From the NCBI RefSeq assembly GCF_030272615.1, contig NC_081410.1, positions 255,737,533-255,801,532 of the forward strand: DNA of 64,000 bases, in the 5' to 3' direction. Both the position numbers and the translations under genes were made by a program. This DNA is from Cryptomeria japonica (taxonomy: Eukaryota; Streptophyta; Pinopsida; Cupressales; Cupressaceae). Below the pieces are notes generated by a model that saw only the letters and a list, made by a program, of their open reading frames with translations, had not been told where the DNA came from and made no database searches. Of the stretch, positions 42,741 to 54,413 are shown piece after piece; within the stretch, counting starts at the first letter, position 1, and each line of letters starts with the position of its first letter.

Positions 42741-44935
42741 TCGATGTGTAATGGCTAGTTATGCGAGTGACTCAGTGAGTTATCATCTTCTTCAGAGAAA
42801 GTGAGGTAATGAGGTGAAGTCAGGTGACCCACTGTAGATTGAAATCGATCTACATCTAAATCTTTAGGGACACTAGTGGTGAGCAAAGCCTTGTCCAGGA
42901 TCTCTCTATGAGTAGAAGAGATATTAAGCAGTTCTAAAATGGAGATTTGAGTGTTAGTTCTTCTCAATTGTTTGACAATACTATAACTAGGAGAGGATGA
43001 TGAAGCCAGTTGTTTTGATTTGGCTGTGATTCTATCTATTTGTCTATTTGAAGGAGTTGGTAGGTTTGATGTTGTTTGAGTGAAAGTTGAGGAACTAGCT
43101 CCTTGAAGAGTAACCTTCTTTTGAGCATGGGTCACAGCATTGGCAGTTTGTGCTTGATTTTGCTTATCTTTAATTATGATCACATTGCAATATTTAGGTT
43201 GGGAAGATTCAATCATGTTGATCACGTTGTCATTGTTAGTGCAGGTATAATTGACTCTAACACCTCCCTTGGATTTTGAGGAATCTCCTTGTTCATAAGT
43301 CGGTAAGGGATCTTTAAAGGCCTCATGATCAGCATTAGTCACGTGATTTCCAACAACAATTTTGCCAGCGTCGTTGAGATCTTGAATTTCATGTCAAAGT
43401 TTCATGCAGTTGTTTGTGTTATGTCCCTTGTTCCGATGGTAGTCACAGTATTCATTTTTTCTCCACCATTTGGGTTTAATTTCTGGATCATATGGTCTAG
43501 AATTGTCTGGCAATGTTATTAGATCATTTGCCAATAAATTTTTAAAAGATGATTCATATGATTCATCTAGAGGAGTAAACTCACGCTTAGGCTTTGAAAG
43601 CCAAGGTTTCTCTTTAAACCATTCTCTTGATTTTTTTGACGGATTTTCTGCTGCAGTTTCAGCTGCCTTGAGTGCTTGTGTGCCACTAGCCAAGTTAAAT
43701 ATTGTGGATTTTATTTTTGCTTTAATATTGTCTACCACTCCATCATTAACAACATTTATATTGTTATCTTTGTCGTACTTCTAGTATTTGTTCTTTTCTT
43801 TAGAACTAGAACCTTGTGATGTTTCTTTCCAAAGTGATATATCTCCCTTTTTTATAAGCACATCTTCCATTCTTAGGGAATTATCTACCATTTTGTTGAA
43901 TGAAGGATGTACTTGCATCTTGATGCTATATTTCAATTCAAGGATTAAGTTGTTAACAAAAATATCCATTTTCTCAAAATCTAGAATTGTTCGTGAATAT
44001 CTAGAGAACATCTTTCTCCATCATTGAAGAAAAGTGAGAAAGGGTTCTCTTGTTTTTTGTTTGATATTACGAAGCTCTATCATAGTGACTGGATGACAAA
44101 TTTTATAGAAGTATTGTTTTGGAAATAGTTGGATTAATTCTTCAAAAAAATTTATTCCCATAGGTAGACTTGAGAACCATTCCATAGCTTGCCCCCCTAA
44201 ACTTCTTGGGAAAAGGCACTTGAGATACATTTGGTTGTGCATGAACTCCATACATAAAGCAAAAAAATTTCTGATATGATCTTGAGGATCTGTATTCCCA
44301 TCATATTTGTCAAACCTAGGCATTTCTATGTTTTAGGGAAATGGAGGCATGTAAAGGTTTTTGTCAAATGGGAATGGGCATATTGTGTCTAGAGAATATT
44401 GTTTTGGTGATTTATCTTTGTTTTTTAGTTTTGTGATCTTAGTTCACAATGCTTGTAATTGTTTGTTTAGAATTCCCAATGGTGTCTCTTCCTCTTTAGT
44501 GATGAGGGTCTCCACATCATAACCGGTAGGAAGCTTAGCGCCTTGTTTTGATAGTTCTAGGAAATAGTCTTCTTTTTCTCTAGCCATGATAACCTTCATT
44601 AGTTTTCAGAAATCTTTATCCTTTTGACAATTATGAATATCTTCTTCTAGAGGTTCAGAGGCTTCAGATTCACTTGATGAGGAATCACTATTGGTATCAT
44701 GGATATTGATGTCATCATAAGTTTTGTGTTTAGCAGCTTGTTTTTCCTACCTTTCTCCACACATGGTGGGAGATAGGGGTTGACCAAAGATTGGTAGATT
44801 ATAAACTCATATTTGTGATGATGACGGTCTATTTGGGATGAGGTTTTCTACAAAGAATGGATTGTCATTTGATGAAAAGGGTGTTTCTTTTCCTTTGTCG
44901 GTTTTGCTACGAGAACTTCTGGTTTGAATGGGCAT
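42741..44935 (-). pseudogene. Gag of element F
   Basis: Start ATG at 44935 (MPIQTRSSRSKTDKGKETPF). Ser/Glu-rich N-terminus, then GAKLPTGYDVETLITKEE, MPRFDKYDGNTDPQDHIRNF, LFPRSLGGQAMEWFSSLP and ELRNIKQKTREPFLTFLQ, the Retrotrans_gag core. Later comes EYCDYHRNKGHNTNNCMKL (43394-43450), a CX2H...HX4C zinc module. Several stops and at least two shifts. Confidence 0.92.
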
Positions 44936-45491
44936 TACAACCAACGGGACAGAGAGCTAGATGTGTTGCAGAAGTCAAGATCAAATTGTAGCTAGTTGTT
45001 CATTTAACGTAGTGATTGAGTGAAGTAACTAAGATTCGGTCTAGTTTTAGGAATGATCTATCCTATGTAAGACGTTATCTAAGTTAACTTAGGTTTGATA
45101 AGATGTTATTTGAACTAGCTTAGAGATGATCAACAAAATCGTGCAACACAACTGCAGGGGTACACTATCAAGGTTGTTTATGCTCAGGAGGATGATAACT
45201 AGTTTTAGGCTCGCTGTAGAGTGTTTTAGGCAAGTTTGACTATTCTGGACGTACAAAATCAGAGCTTCATACAATGAGTTTTTTAGGACCAGACAACAGT
45301 GTAATAGCTTCAGGAAAATGACAATACTGTTTCGTACAAGTTGCTATCTAAGACCACACGATAGATGGGTATGTCTGAAATGACAAACTGTTCAATGCAA
45401 TGATTTATCGTACGACATGGAATGTAGGATAAAATGATAGTTCCCTAAACAGGATGATAGATAATCAGATATCGTATGACACAGAATTCAG
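44936..45491 (-). other. 5' leader of element F, gag-proximal part
   Basis: Non-coding leader upstream of gag. It has repeated ATCGTAYGACAYRGAAT segments and one exact TCGTACGA (45408). It continues at 55753 on the other side of the CACTA insertion. Confidence 0.75.
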
Positions 45492-45494
45492 GAT
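45492..45494. repeat. Left target site duplication of CACTA
   Basis: GAT, matching 55750-55752; 3-bp duplications are the rule for CACTA elements. Confidence 0.85.
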
Positions 45495-45525
45495 CACTAG
45501 TACATTTGGGCCTAATTTTCGATGG
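45495..45525 (+). repeat. CACTA left terminal inverted repeat
   Basis: About 31 bp, roughly 80% matching the complement of 55719-55749. Confidence 0.85.
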
Positions 45526-45830
45526 CTAATTGTTGGATTTGCAATGACCAAATGTCAGACTTTCGACAAAAATTACCGTCAAAAACTCATTGTCAGGCTA
45601 CCCGATGATGCCATTTGCATCGGTCGTTCAACAATGTAATGAACTCATATGACGACAGTTATATTTGCACCCCTCACCACAAATATCTTCAGATTTCTAT
45701 CGGAAATCCGACGGATGTTATGATTGCTCCTCGATGACCATCTGACATAGAAGTGATGTCGGATATATAGCATCCTTGTCGGACATTTCATTAGTTGTCA
45801 TAAAAAATCTGATGGCGAGAGATGATGTGG
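45526..45830 (+). repeat. CACTA left subterminal region
   Basis: Scattered short motifs such as TTTCGACAAA, ATCGGTCG, AATCCGACGGATG, TGTCGGATA and TTGTCGGACA; these are likely transposase-binding repeats by analogy with En/Spm. Confidence 0.6.
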
Positions 45831-46928
45831 GTCAAATGGCTTTACCGTCAGTGAATGAAAGCATTGAACGAGTTCTATTTTTAAAAATTGCATTAAACAT
45901 TTATTATTTATTTGATTCAATGTTATTTGCAAAAAATGATTATCAATGATGTTTCCTTTCTCCAAGAATTGTCTAAAATCTTTCCATCAGATAATATGTA
46001 GCATTGAATGACTAAATCTTTTCTTTACAAATGCTTATTTTATTTAATTATTATCTGAGCATGAATTAAAATTTATATCTGTATGGAAGCAAAACATACA
46101 AGCTTTAGAGTCATGTGCAAGCAAATTTCCTAAAAGAAAGCAAGCAGGCATTATCTTGAATGCCATGGAAACAAGCTCATCAGTTGCCTAGAAGAGAGAA
46201 ATTGGAGAAAAGTAGAGGAAAGTGTTAAAGGGTGATAAATAGATAGACAGTATGCAATACAAATAAACAATGTCTGGAGTGTCTGATGTGACGTCTCTAA
46301 TTTATGTCCGGAGGGACTAACTGGTTTTGGAGTTCCTGCCAAACCTATTGGGCCACGCTTTAGAGGAAATCAATGTGTTCATGCAAGGAGCACCTTTTTT
46401 CTATTATGAGAATGATGCTTTTGCATCGAAGGATATTTGGAAGTCAATATCCAAAAATTTCTATAGTGTGGAACCAGAGTTGGCGGAATCGAAGTAATTG
46501 TCAGCTTTCAGAAGACCAAGAGGTTATGTACACAATCTCCCAATAGAAGGGCAATTTCAAGAATTACCTCTCCCCCCCATGACTATTCAGGAAGCACTTC
46601 CTTAAACAAAGGACTATTAGCCTCCATGGGATCAAAGAAAAAAATTGAAGCATAGACTCTAGACAATGTGGTGGTGTCCTCCGTGAAGAACTCTGCACTA
46701 TAATTGAAAATTCATGAGGGAAACTTCAAGATAGTGAAGACAAATACAATCTTGAAAAGTGGGAAGAATGTATCTTGGTTTGGGTGGGGCAAAGTCAGGT
46801 GGCTCCTCTAGAGGTTGACGAGATAGAAATCATATTAGGATTTGAAAAAGATCACACTCGTGGAACTTCATGTGTGAGTGATCGATTGCGGTGTTTGGGT
46901 AATGCATTCCAAATAGATACAGTTGCAT
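45831..46928 (+). repeat. Large inverted repeat IR1, left arm
   Basis: About 1.1 kb, pairing with 46973-48073. Sampled segments agree at about 95% (3 differences in the innermost 68 bp). It spans CACTA subterminal-like DNA at the outer end and DRM coding sequence at the inner end. The loop is only 44 bp (46929-46972). Confidence 0.95.
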
Positions 46929-46972
46929 TCCAAATGAGCAATATCTTGATTTAAGACTTTTATCCTAATGGC
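46317..46972 (+). pseudogene. DRM de novo cytosine methyltransferase fragment, left arm
   Basis: Plus-strand translation, with frame changes near 46385 and between about 46650 and 46765: LTGFGVPAKP; APFFYYENDAFASKDIW; NFYSVEPELAESK-stop; RRPRGYVHNLPIEGQFQELP; PPMTIQEALP; CILVWVGQSQVAPLEVDEIE; IILGFEKDHTRG; DRLRCLGNAFQIDTVAF. Continuing into the IR1 loop is QMSNILI-stop-DFYPNG. In order and sequence this matches the start of the rearranged catalytic domain of plant DRM enzymes (the motifs that precede motif I). Introns appear absent between adjoining blocks. Several stops; no catalytic product possible. Confidence 0.88.
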
Positions 46973-47600
46973 ATGCAACTGTATCTATTTGGAATGCATT
47001 ACCCAAACACCGCAATTGATCACTCGCACACGAAGTTCCACGAGTGTGATCTTTTTCAAATCCTAATATGATTTCTATCTCGTTAACCTCTAAAGGAGCC
47101 ACCTGACTTGGCCCCACCCAGACCAAGATCCATTCTTTCCTCTTTTCAAGATTGTATTTCTCTTCACTATCTTGTAGTTTCCCTCATGAATTTTCAATTA
47201 TAGTGTAGAGTTCTTCACGAAGGACACCACCACATCGTCTAGAGTCTATGCTTCAATTTTTTTCTTTGATCCCATGGAGGCAAATAGTCCTTTGTTTGAG
47301 GAGGTTCTTCTTGAATAGTCATGGGGGGGAGAGGTAATTCTTGAAATTGCCCTTCTATTGGGAGATTGTGTACATAACCTCTTGGTCTTCTAAAAGCTGA
47401 CAATTACTTTGATTCCGCCAACTCTGGTTCCACACTATAGAAATTTTTGGATATTGACTTCCAAATATCCTTCGATGCAAAAGCATCATTCTCATAATAG
47501 AAAAAAGGTGCTCCTTGCATGAACACATTGATTTCCTCCAAAGCGTGGCCCAATAGGTTTGGCAGGAACTCCAAAACCAGTTAGTCCCTCCGGACATAAA
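46973..47600 (-). pseudogene. DRM fragment, right arm of IR1
   Basis: Same DRM segment as 46317-46928 on the opposite strand, sharing its stop after ESK. The copies were therefore duplicated after decay began. The open frame at 47355-47597 is a wrong-frame shadow. Confidence 0.85.
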
Positions 47601-48073
47601 TTAGAGACGTCACATCAGACACTCCAGACATTGTTTGTTTGTATTGCATACTCTTTATCTATTTATCACCCTTAAACACTTTCCTCTACCATTCTCCAAT
47701 TGCTCTCTTCTAGGAAGCTAATGAGCTTATTTCCATGTCATTCAAGATAATGCCTACTTGCTTTCTTTTAGGAAATTTGCTTGCACATGACTCTTCAGCT
47801 TGTATGTTCTGCTTCTGTACAGATATAAATTTTAATTCACGCTCAGATAATAATTAAATAAAATAAGCATTTGTAAAGAAAATATTTAGTCATTCGATGT
47901 TACATATTATCTGATGGAAAGATCCTAAACAATTCTTGGAGAAAGGAAACATCATTGATAATATTTTTTGCAAATAACACTTAATCAAATAAATTAAAAA
48001 TGTTTGATGTAATTTTTAAAAGTAGAACTCGTTCAATGCTTTCATGCATCGACGGCAAAGCCGTCTGGCCGAC
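46973..48073 (-). repeat. Large inverted repeat IR1, right arm
   Basis: Reverse complement of 45831-46928. The outer end carries GACGGCAAAGCCGTC and GGCCGAC, CACTA-type subterminal motifs. Confidence 0.95.
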
Positions 48074-48505
48074 ACCATTATCCATAATAGAACAAATCAA
48101 TTTAATAGGCTATTATAAAGAATATATACAAAAATATGAAAGAACATTAAATTACCATTACAAACCCATAAACCATTAAATAGTGAAAATAGATATAAAT
48201 TTGTAAATGTCTCCCTATAAACACCACAATCATAACCAAAACAAAAAAAATTCTTACCCACAAAAACTAAGTAGCTGGTGAGTTGAAAGTCTACAACATC
48301 TCTCAGATGATCAAACCGTTTCTTAATTTTGTTCTTCTAATTAGTCAATGGATTTAGTTGCACGTACAAGTTTTTTATTTGAAGCCTTCTGTTTCCCTAT
48401 ATTTGAGACTTAATAAAATTCTTGTGAGTAGGAAATTGATTCAGGAGTTACTTGTGAAGAATTTGGCAAAGTAAATGATGACAATCAAACTCAAATTTTA
48501 TCTAT

Positions 48506-48605
48506 CTTGAAAGCCTTTTATCCTGATGGAATTAAATTAAAGTTCTTTCTCTATTTTCTGGTGATCTCTGGAGAAGAGGTTTCTTTGCATCGACCTCGGA
48601 TACAT
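48506..48605 (+). repeat. Inverted repeat IR2, left arm (DRM motif I segment)
   Basis: Pairs with 48632-48730 around a 26-bp loop. Plus strand reads FYPDGIKLKFFLYFLVISGEE, then VSLHRPRIHLTCVVSTE, which aligns with the DRM block YPxGINLLSLFSGIGGAEVALHRL...VVSVE that contains SAM-binding motif I. Confidence 0.85.
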
Positions 48606-48631
48606 TTAACTTGTGTTGTATCTACAGAAAT

Positions 48632-48730
48632 ATGTATCCTAGGATGATGCAAGGCAACCTCTGCTCCACCAATACTAGATAGAAGATAAAGTACTTTAAT
48701 TTAAAGCCATCAGGATAAAATGCTTTCAAG
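48632..48730 (-). repeat. Inverted repeat IR2, right arm
   Basis: Minus strand encodes KAFYPDGFKLKYF, and in the next frame SIGGAEVALHHPRIH, a better-kept version of motif I than the left arm. Confidence 0.85.
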
Positions 48731-49204
48731 ACATATATTAGGTATAAAAGGAATCCTACCTTGTCATTTGAAGGGGTTTACCTACAATTCAAGTGATCTC
48801 TTAATTATAAAATCAATTCAATTCCAAGTGAGTAGTCAATCAAGCATTCATCAAGAATTGAAGGAAAAATCAAGTTAATAAAGATATTTAATAAAGATAT
48901 CATCTTTTAAATTAAAAAATGGGTAGGAGAGTAAGAATACAAACCTTCCATATTGCACACTTCAAGGTATATTAAAATTAGTTTAAAGTGTATTCATTTA
49001 GGGACCTTTCATAAAATATTCTCAACTTACACATCATAAAAGGATCTTAAAATATTCATTATTTATAATGATAAGAATTTGGTTGTTCCATACACCTTCC
49101 TTTACTATTTTAAAAATATCAGGGACCAAAATATTGTGTAGCAGTAGTGTGGAGTACATTTCATCTATTTTATGCCTAAATATTTTATCATACCACTTTC
49201 TTTT

Positions 49205-49400
49205 CAAAGGTGACTGATCAATTGCGGTGTTTGGGTAATGCATTCCAAATAGATCCATTTGCATACCATTTATCTGTCTTGATTAAAGACTTTTATCCTG
49301 ATGGCATTAAATTAAAGTTCTTTCTCTATTTTCTAGTGATCTCTGGAGTAGAGGTTTCTTTGTATTGACCTGGGATACATTTAAGTTGTGTTGTATTTGC
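49205..49400 (+). pseudogene. DRM fragment joining motif X side to motif I
   Basis: Plus strand VTDQLRCLGNAFQIDPFAYH, LSVLIKDFYPDGIKLKFF, ISGVEVSLY. Here the LGNxFQxDxxAYHLSVL block and the motif I block are contiguous, as in a DRM gene. This confirms that IR1 and IR2 came from one source gene. Confidence 0.88.
49281..49380 (+). repeat. Inverted repeat IR2', left arm
   Basis: Second copy of IR2; pairs with 49407-49505. Confidence 0.85.
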
Positions 49401-49406
49401 AAAAAT

Positions 49407-49505
49407 ATGTATCCTAGGATGACGCAATGCAACCTCTGCTCCACCAATACTAGATAGAAGAGAAAGTACTTTAATTTAAAGCCATCAGGATAAAATGCTT
49501 TCAAG
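49407..49505 (-). repeat. Inverted repeat IR2', right arm
   Basis: Complement of 49281-49380; encodes the same motif I segment on the minus strand. Confidence 0.85.
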
Positions 49506-49758
49506 ACATATATTAGGTATAAAAGGAATCCTACCCTGTCATTTGAAGGGGTCTACCTACAATTCAAGTGATCTCTTAATTATAAAATATAAAATCAATT
49601 CAATTCCAAGTGAACAGGCAATCAAGCAATGAAGGAGAATTCAAGTTGGTGCAAGTGCATTTGGAAGACCAAAGGACTCAATGAAGCCATTAAAGACTTT
49701 TGAAGGTCTTAGGAGTGAAGAGCCAATCAATTATGATGTCTTAAGGGGGCAGCCTTAA

Positions 49759-49796
49759 ACAACACACACTAAGCTTTGACTGCTTAGGTGTGTTGT
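49759..49796. repeat. Short hairpin
   Basis: ACAACACACACTAAGC, loop TTTGACT, GCTTAGGTGTGTTGT: 15 paired bases with one bulge. Confidence 0.8.
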
Positions 49797-50033
49797 GGGC
49801 CCATTCCTTCCCTTGACGTCCCTTCCTGTCCATTTTCGTTAAAAAGACAATCATCGTTAGCATTTGAATTCAAATAGTGTTCCTGTGTTTGACTGCATAG
49901 AACAAAGCAAATGGCATAAGAAACTCTCATCTACCTTGCAACTATCATAGAATACCTCCCCAAGGAGATATTCTCATGTCCTTTCCTACTTTATGATGTT
50001 GATGAAATACATAAGCATCCTCACAATGCAGTC

Positions 50034-50258
50034 AATGCAACAAATATATTTCCATTTCGATCAATTTTATTTGCCAACATACTCTCTACCTGTGCCAAAA
50101 TGGGAGCTTTGGAACAAAGTATGGGCTTCCATCAAAGTAGAAGGTAAGGGCAATTAATATCAGATGCTTATGGTTGGAAATTCTCTATTTGACATGAAAG
50201 CGCATGAACTATTTGGTGAGATTCATCAAAGAAACGTGATCTATGACACAATAAGTGT
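50034..50258 (+). pseudogene. PPR protein fragment captured by CACTA
   Basis: Plus strand: NIFPFRSILFANILSTCAKM, GALEQSMGFHQS, then after a shift and small deletion VGNSLFDM, KAHELFGEIHQRNVI. These match the L and S repeats of plant PLS-type pentatricopeptide proteins (ILSxCAKMGALEQG..H; VGNxLIDMY..; ARELFDEIxQRNV). Only about two repeats remain. Confidence 0.75.
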
Positions 50259-52275
50259 GGTATTTGTCTTTTCAATATGTTGTGGATAATATTAATCAAA
50301 TATGGAATTTTTTTGATGCTATATACACTATGTTTTGGATTGAATCTAGGTAAGCAAAGAGGTAATGGAAGAATAAAAGAGGTACACAAAGGAAGAAGAG
50401 TGAAATAGGTGGTTTGGGATGGAGGTTACAAGTATATATGATAATTCGTATGGATAATTTGTTGTCTATAAAGAGGCAAATAAGCTATCACAACTTCAAC
50501 ATGAATGAATGCCTCATCTACAGAAGCAAAAGGTACCTCCAATGGTTTCAAAATTTGTCAAAATAGTTATGATATACCAAATAATCAAGTGGAATATCCT
50601 TTAGGTAACTAATATTATCTTCAAACTATTTATTTTGATTTTCATCATATATGGACCTAATTGCCCCACCTTTAGGAGATAACTATAGGAGATAATTTAT
50701 TACATTCAAAAGTCAATCATAAATAAATTAATTATATATGCTATGTAAATGTTTACTATCACAAATTGATTTTAATTCATTTATCTACATTAATACACTC
50801 TTTATTTATTAGTTATACGAATGGAGCACTCACATGGGCAAACAAAATGCTAGGTTTGAGAAAAATAGTTAAGAGATTGCATATATTTTTTTCTATTTTC
50901 CAAATGGCTTGAGTATAATGATAATATAATTTTTAAAATAGTTTTATATCACTTTCCTTTGACTTGGTCATGGAAGATCATCTAAACCCTGAATGCACCT
51001 TCATCTTTAAAAACATGTAGTTTAAGGTCAATCATTCATATCTATCTTATCAAACATTAGAGGAGTGAGCTTCTAAAATTAAGAAGTACCAAGATGCGTG
51101 GTCTAGTAAAACATTTGTAGTCCTAAATCACTCAAAATCATAACCAAGGTTTTTGCATTGCATATCTATCATTTATTTCAATTTATTATTAAACCAAAGA
51201 AAATAGGATTCATTAAAATCCATAATTCCTTTTAAAATATTATTCATATCTAAGAAGGCATGCAGTGGGATGAGTATTCATAGAAATAACCCTTTATCCT
51301 TTCCATGTGCATTTCCCTTGGTTTTAGTCCCATTTTTTCTTTATTTTATTCAAAACAAAATTTATAGATGCCTCTACTTGTCTCACCATTCATTAATTGT
51401 TTGGGATTTTCATTCCATTCACCAAGGTTGGCATCTATTCTAAGACTCTGTGTCATGGCCAAGCTAAATGATTTGACTCTAGTTTCTCTCTAATCTAGTC
51501 ACCTAGTAGCATGTGAAATCTATCTCTTCCTAATTATTATTCTCTCCATCTTGTTAATGACCATTTCATTAATGAATCCTTCCTCATAATTTTGGACAAG
51601 TGAGACAATGTTAGCTCAAGGAATCTTTTCAATCCTCTTTCAAGATTCTTTCCCAAGTAATAATCTTGCATATTGGAAAATAAGTTATGCTTCTATTTTT
51701 CCAAGCTAATATTCCTTATAATGTTTAGATTTACTCTAAAGTTCTCATTGTGACTCATGTTTACTACTCTTCATATTAGTCTCATTCCAATATCTCCTAC
51801 AAAAATATGGAATGATTACATTTATATTTTATTTGTGTCTCCTAAATATCCAGAAAATTTGGAACAATAATACAATCTTTTAATAATATTTAATTGTAAA
51901 AAAAAGGATTAAAATGGAACTAAACACTCTAAATAAATTAATCAGGGTTAAAGGGATAAACTAGGATCAATTCATGAAGGCAAGATCTATTATCTCAAAA
52001 TTAATAGATTCATGCAAGAAAAGAAATATTAAATCTAGAGATAAAATTCTTGAAAAATTTAGCTAGCTAAAAGTGATTTTCGCACAGACTAGAAGAATGC
52101 TAGCAAATGTTGTAGAGGGTAAAGGCTGCTGGCCATTGTAGGGCTCGACTTTATACCCACCAATCAAATTTCATTGGAATTTTGTAAATCCATTTCAACA
52201 AACATTGTTTGTGCACATCCTGCAATCATAGCATTTCATTAGACCATATTTCTTTGAGGCATCTGACCAAACAAT
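50259..52275. other. CACTA interior without recognised genes
   Basis: AT-rich. I find no domain on either strand; it may contain captured intron or UTR sequence. The minus frame at 50168-50389 overlaps the PPR piece antisense and is a shadow. Confidence 0.5.
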
Positions 52276-52352
52276 TCATTTCTTAATTATAAAATCAATT
52301 CAATTCCAAGTGAACAGGCAATCAAGCATTCATCAATAATTGAAGGAGAAAT
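52276..52352. repeat. Third copy of a 75-bp CACTA-internal repeat
   Basis: TTCTTAATTATAAAATCAATTCAATTCC...GAATTGAAGG-like, matching 48788-48862 and 49582-49640. Confidence 0.8.
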
Positions 52353-52371
52353 CGCTATTGAACTTACCCCT

Positions 52372-52870
52372 GTCTCATATAACCCTATGTTGGCTAGGCC
52401 CCACAATAATTAGAAGATCCTAATTACTACTATCCTAAACCTTGCATTGACCGTCACAATTTCATAGTGAGTTGAGTTAATTAGTCCATTAGCGAGATTG
52501 GGAAAGAGTTTGGTATTGAGTTAGGTGTTGGTGGAATGTTTAAGGAGGTACACTATCATCATAATTAATGCTAGAGAGTGTTGTGTGGAGAAGAATGGCC
52601 ACGAAAGGAGTGACTATCCTAGCTAAGTGCTTGAGACTATCACAAAAAGTGAGTGTTGCAACAGTGAATCTTCCTTTGACCTTTGTGTGTTTGGGAGGGT
52701 AAAGACCCACATATCAACTATCTACTTTGACATCCTAGGATGGTTTCCACCTACTCTAAAACCTTGTGGGCACTTTTTGTTTGATACTAACATATACATA
52801 ACATGTGCCTCTCATATAACCCTATGTTTTCTAGGCCCCACCATAATTAGAAGATCCTAATTACTAAAAA
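52372..52870. repeat. Internal direct repeat pair
   Basis: CTCATATAACCCTATGTT...CTAGGCCCCA-AATAATTAGAAGATCCTAATTACTA occurs at about 52374-52431 and 52810-52866. The frames at 52627-52860 and 52955-53149 show no family I recognise. Confidence 0.7.
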
Positions 52871-53727
52871 CACTAGATTCTCCCCTAAAAGGTTGTTGAG
52901 TCATAGAAGGCCTAGCTTGATAGCCCTATAGCCATAGCTGGTTACAAACTTCTCTCATGCCTCTTGTGTCCTCCCATGTACCTCCTTTTCCATAAGAGAC
53001 TTTTCCATAGCAACCCTAAAGTCATTTGGATTGGCCATGTGTAGGAAAACTGAAATTTTGGGCTTTCCACCCCGTAATGAAATAATTGACAAGTAACTTG
53101 TCTTGAATGTAATATACAAACTACAAGAACTCCAAAAACTAACTCTCATGTTGAGCCACTATGAAAACTTATTATGTAAATTGTCAAACTCATCTATGCA
53201 TCTCTGCCAAAAACATTTTGAAATAGAACACACTTTGAAGCACTCCAAAATGGTATCTGGAGAGGGTTTCCAATGTGAGTTGGTGCATTTTATCCTCCCA
53301 GTACCACAAGGTGGAATCAAGTCCTCTCAAAAATTGCATTGAAAATTATGCCTTTAAGTTGCTCGTATATAGATGCAACCTAAAGCATAAGTCCAAGCTA
53401 AGTAACAAAGACTTAACCTCAACCCCATTTGTGGATCTTAAAAATGTAGAGGATTGGAGATGAAGCAACTCTTTAATATGATCCTTTGGCTCATGATATG
53501 TGCTTGCTATAGTCTATACCTCTTGTATTTATGCATGATGAGGCTAGGTAATGTGTATTCATCAATATTTTATCTCCTCTATGTGTATTTCCCAAATTCA
53601 AGGCGAACTCCTAATAAGCTCCCAAGATGCAAGTATATGCTCCTCTACTACAAGTGGATCCTCATGGCTTGTAAGATTTGAGGTCCATACTTGGGCTACT
53701 CATCTTGGTGAAAACTCTCAAAGTGAT
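52871..53727. other. CACTA interior, unassigned
   Basis: Short frames on both strands (52955-53149 -, 53103-53342 +, 53454-53681 +), none with a recognisable motif. May be captured gene or intron sequence. Confidence 0.4.
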
Positions 53728-54075
53728 ATGACCCTTCCTTCCATTTCCTACACCCTATTTTCTAACCCACACCTCATAACCTTTACCTCACTTCCTATCA
53801 TTATTACCTTCCATCTACCTTTCATATCCCCTATCTTAACCTCCTCCACTTTCCTACACACTTAACCTCATACACACTTACTTTTACTTCACCTACCTAA
53901 CCCGATTCCATCCTTCACATCCTTAATTTATCTCCCCCCATTCACTTTCCTACCTTCCAAACCCCTAACATATCCTAACTTACTCTTTCACCATTACATC
54001 CTTCATCACTTACCTCCCTATCTTACCTCCCTATCTTATCATCTTTCACCATTTTATACCACCTTCCTAATGGTA
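53728..54075. repeat. Pyrimidine-rich low-complexity tract
   Basis: CCTTCC/CACCTCA/CTTACC-rich plus strand over about 350 bases. The open frames across it reflect composition. Confidence 0.7.
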
Positions 54076-54413
54076 CACTTATGCTCCCTTCCAAAACACT
54101 GACAAAAAATAGCACTTGATCACTACACAGTGCTCTGATGGTTCTGCAGCATTGATACTACCTCAATTTGTACATATTCACCTCAATTTGAGTAGTAGTA
54201 GATATCGAAGCATAGAGAAGTGAAGGACAATTATAGTAGTAGTTGCCCACAGGATCACGAGATGGATCTATCACTGAGGCTGCTTTCTTTGTTGCCTCTA
54301 CCAGATGAAGGGAAGCAGTGAGGAACAACTAACACCTCTCCTTGCAGGGGTTCCCCATTCCAGATGGAGGCTCAACTTCATTGCTTTAGATTTTGAGATA
54401 ACCTTCATTCAAT

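Larger units (their letters stand above)
48506..48867. repeat. Direct duplication inside CACTA, copy 1
   Basis: The IR2 hairpin plus about 130 bp of flank (ACATATATTAGGTATAAAAG...TCTTAATTATAAAATCAATTC) recurs at 49281-49645. Confidence 0.85.
49281..49645. repeat. Direct duplication inside CACTA, copy 2
   Basis: Partner of 48506-48867 with few differences, including a duplicated ATAAAAT near 49585. Confidence 0.85.

Noticed and set aside
47355-47597. 80-codon minus-strand ORF with many Cys and Trp
   Set aside because: It is a wrong-frame reading of the DRM fragment in the right arm of IR1.
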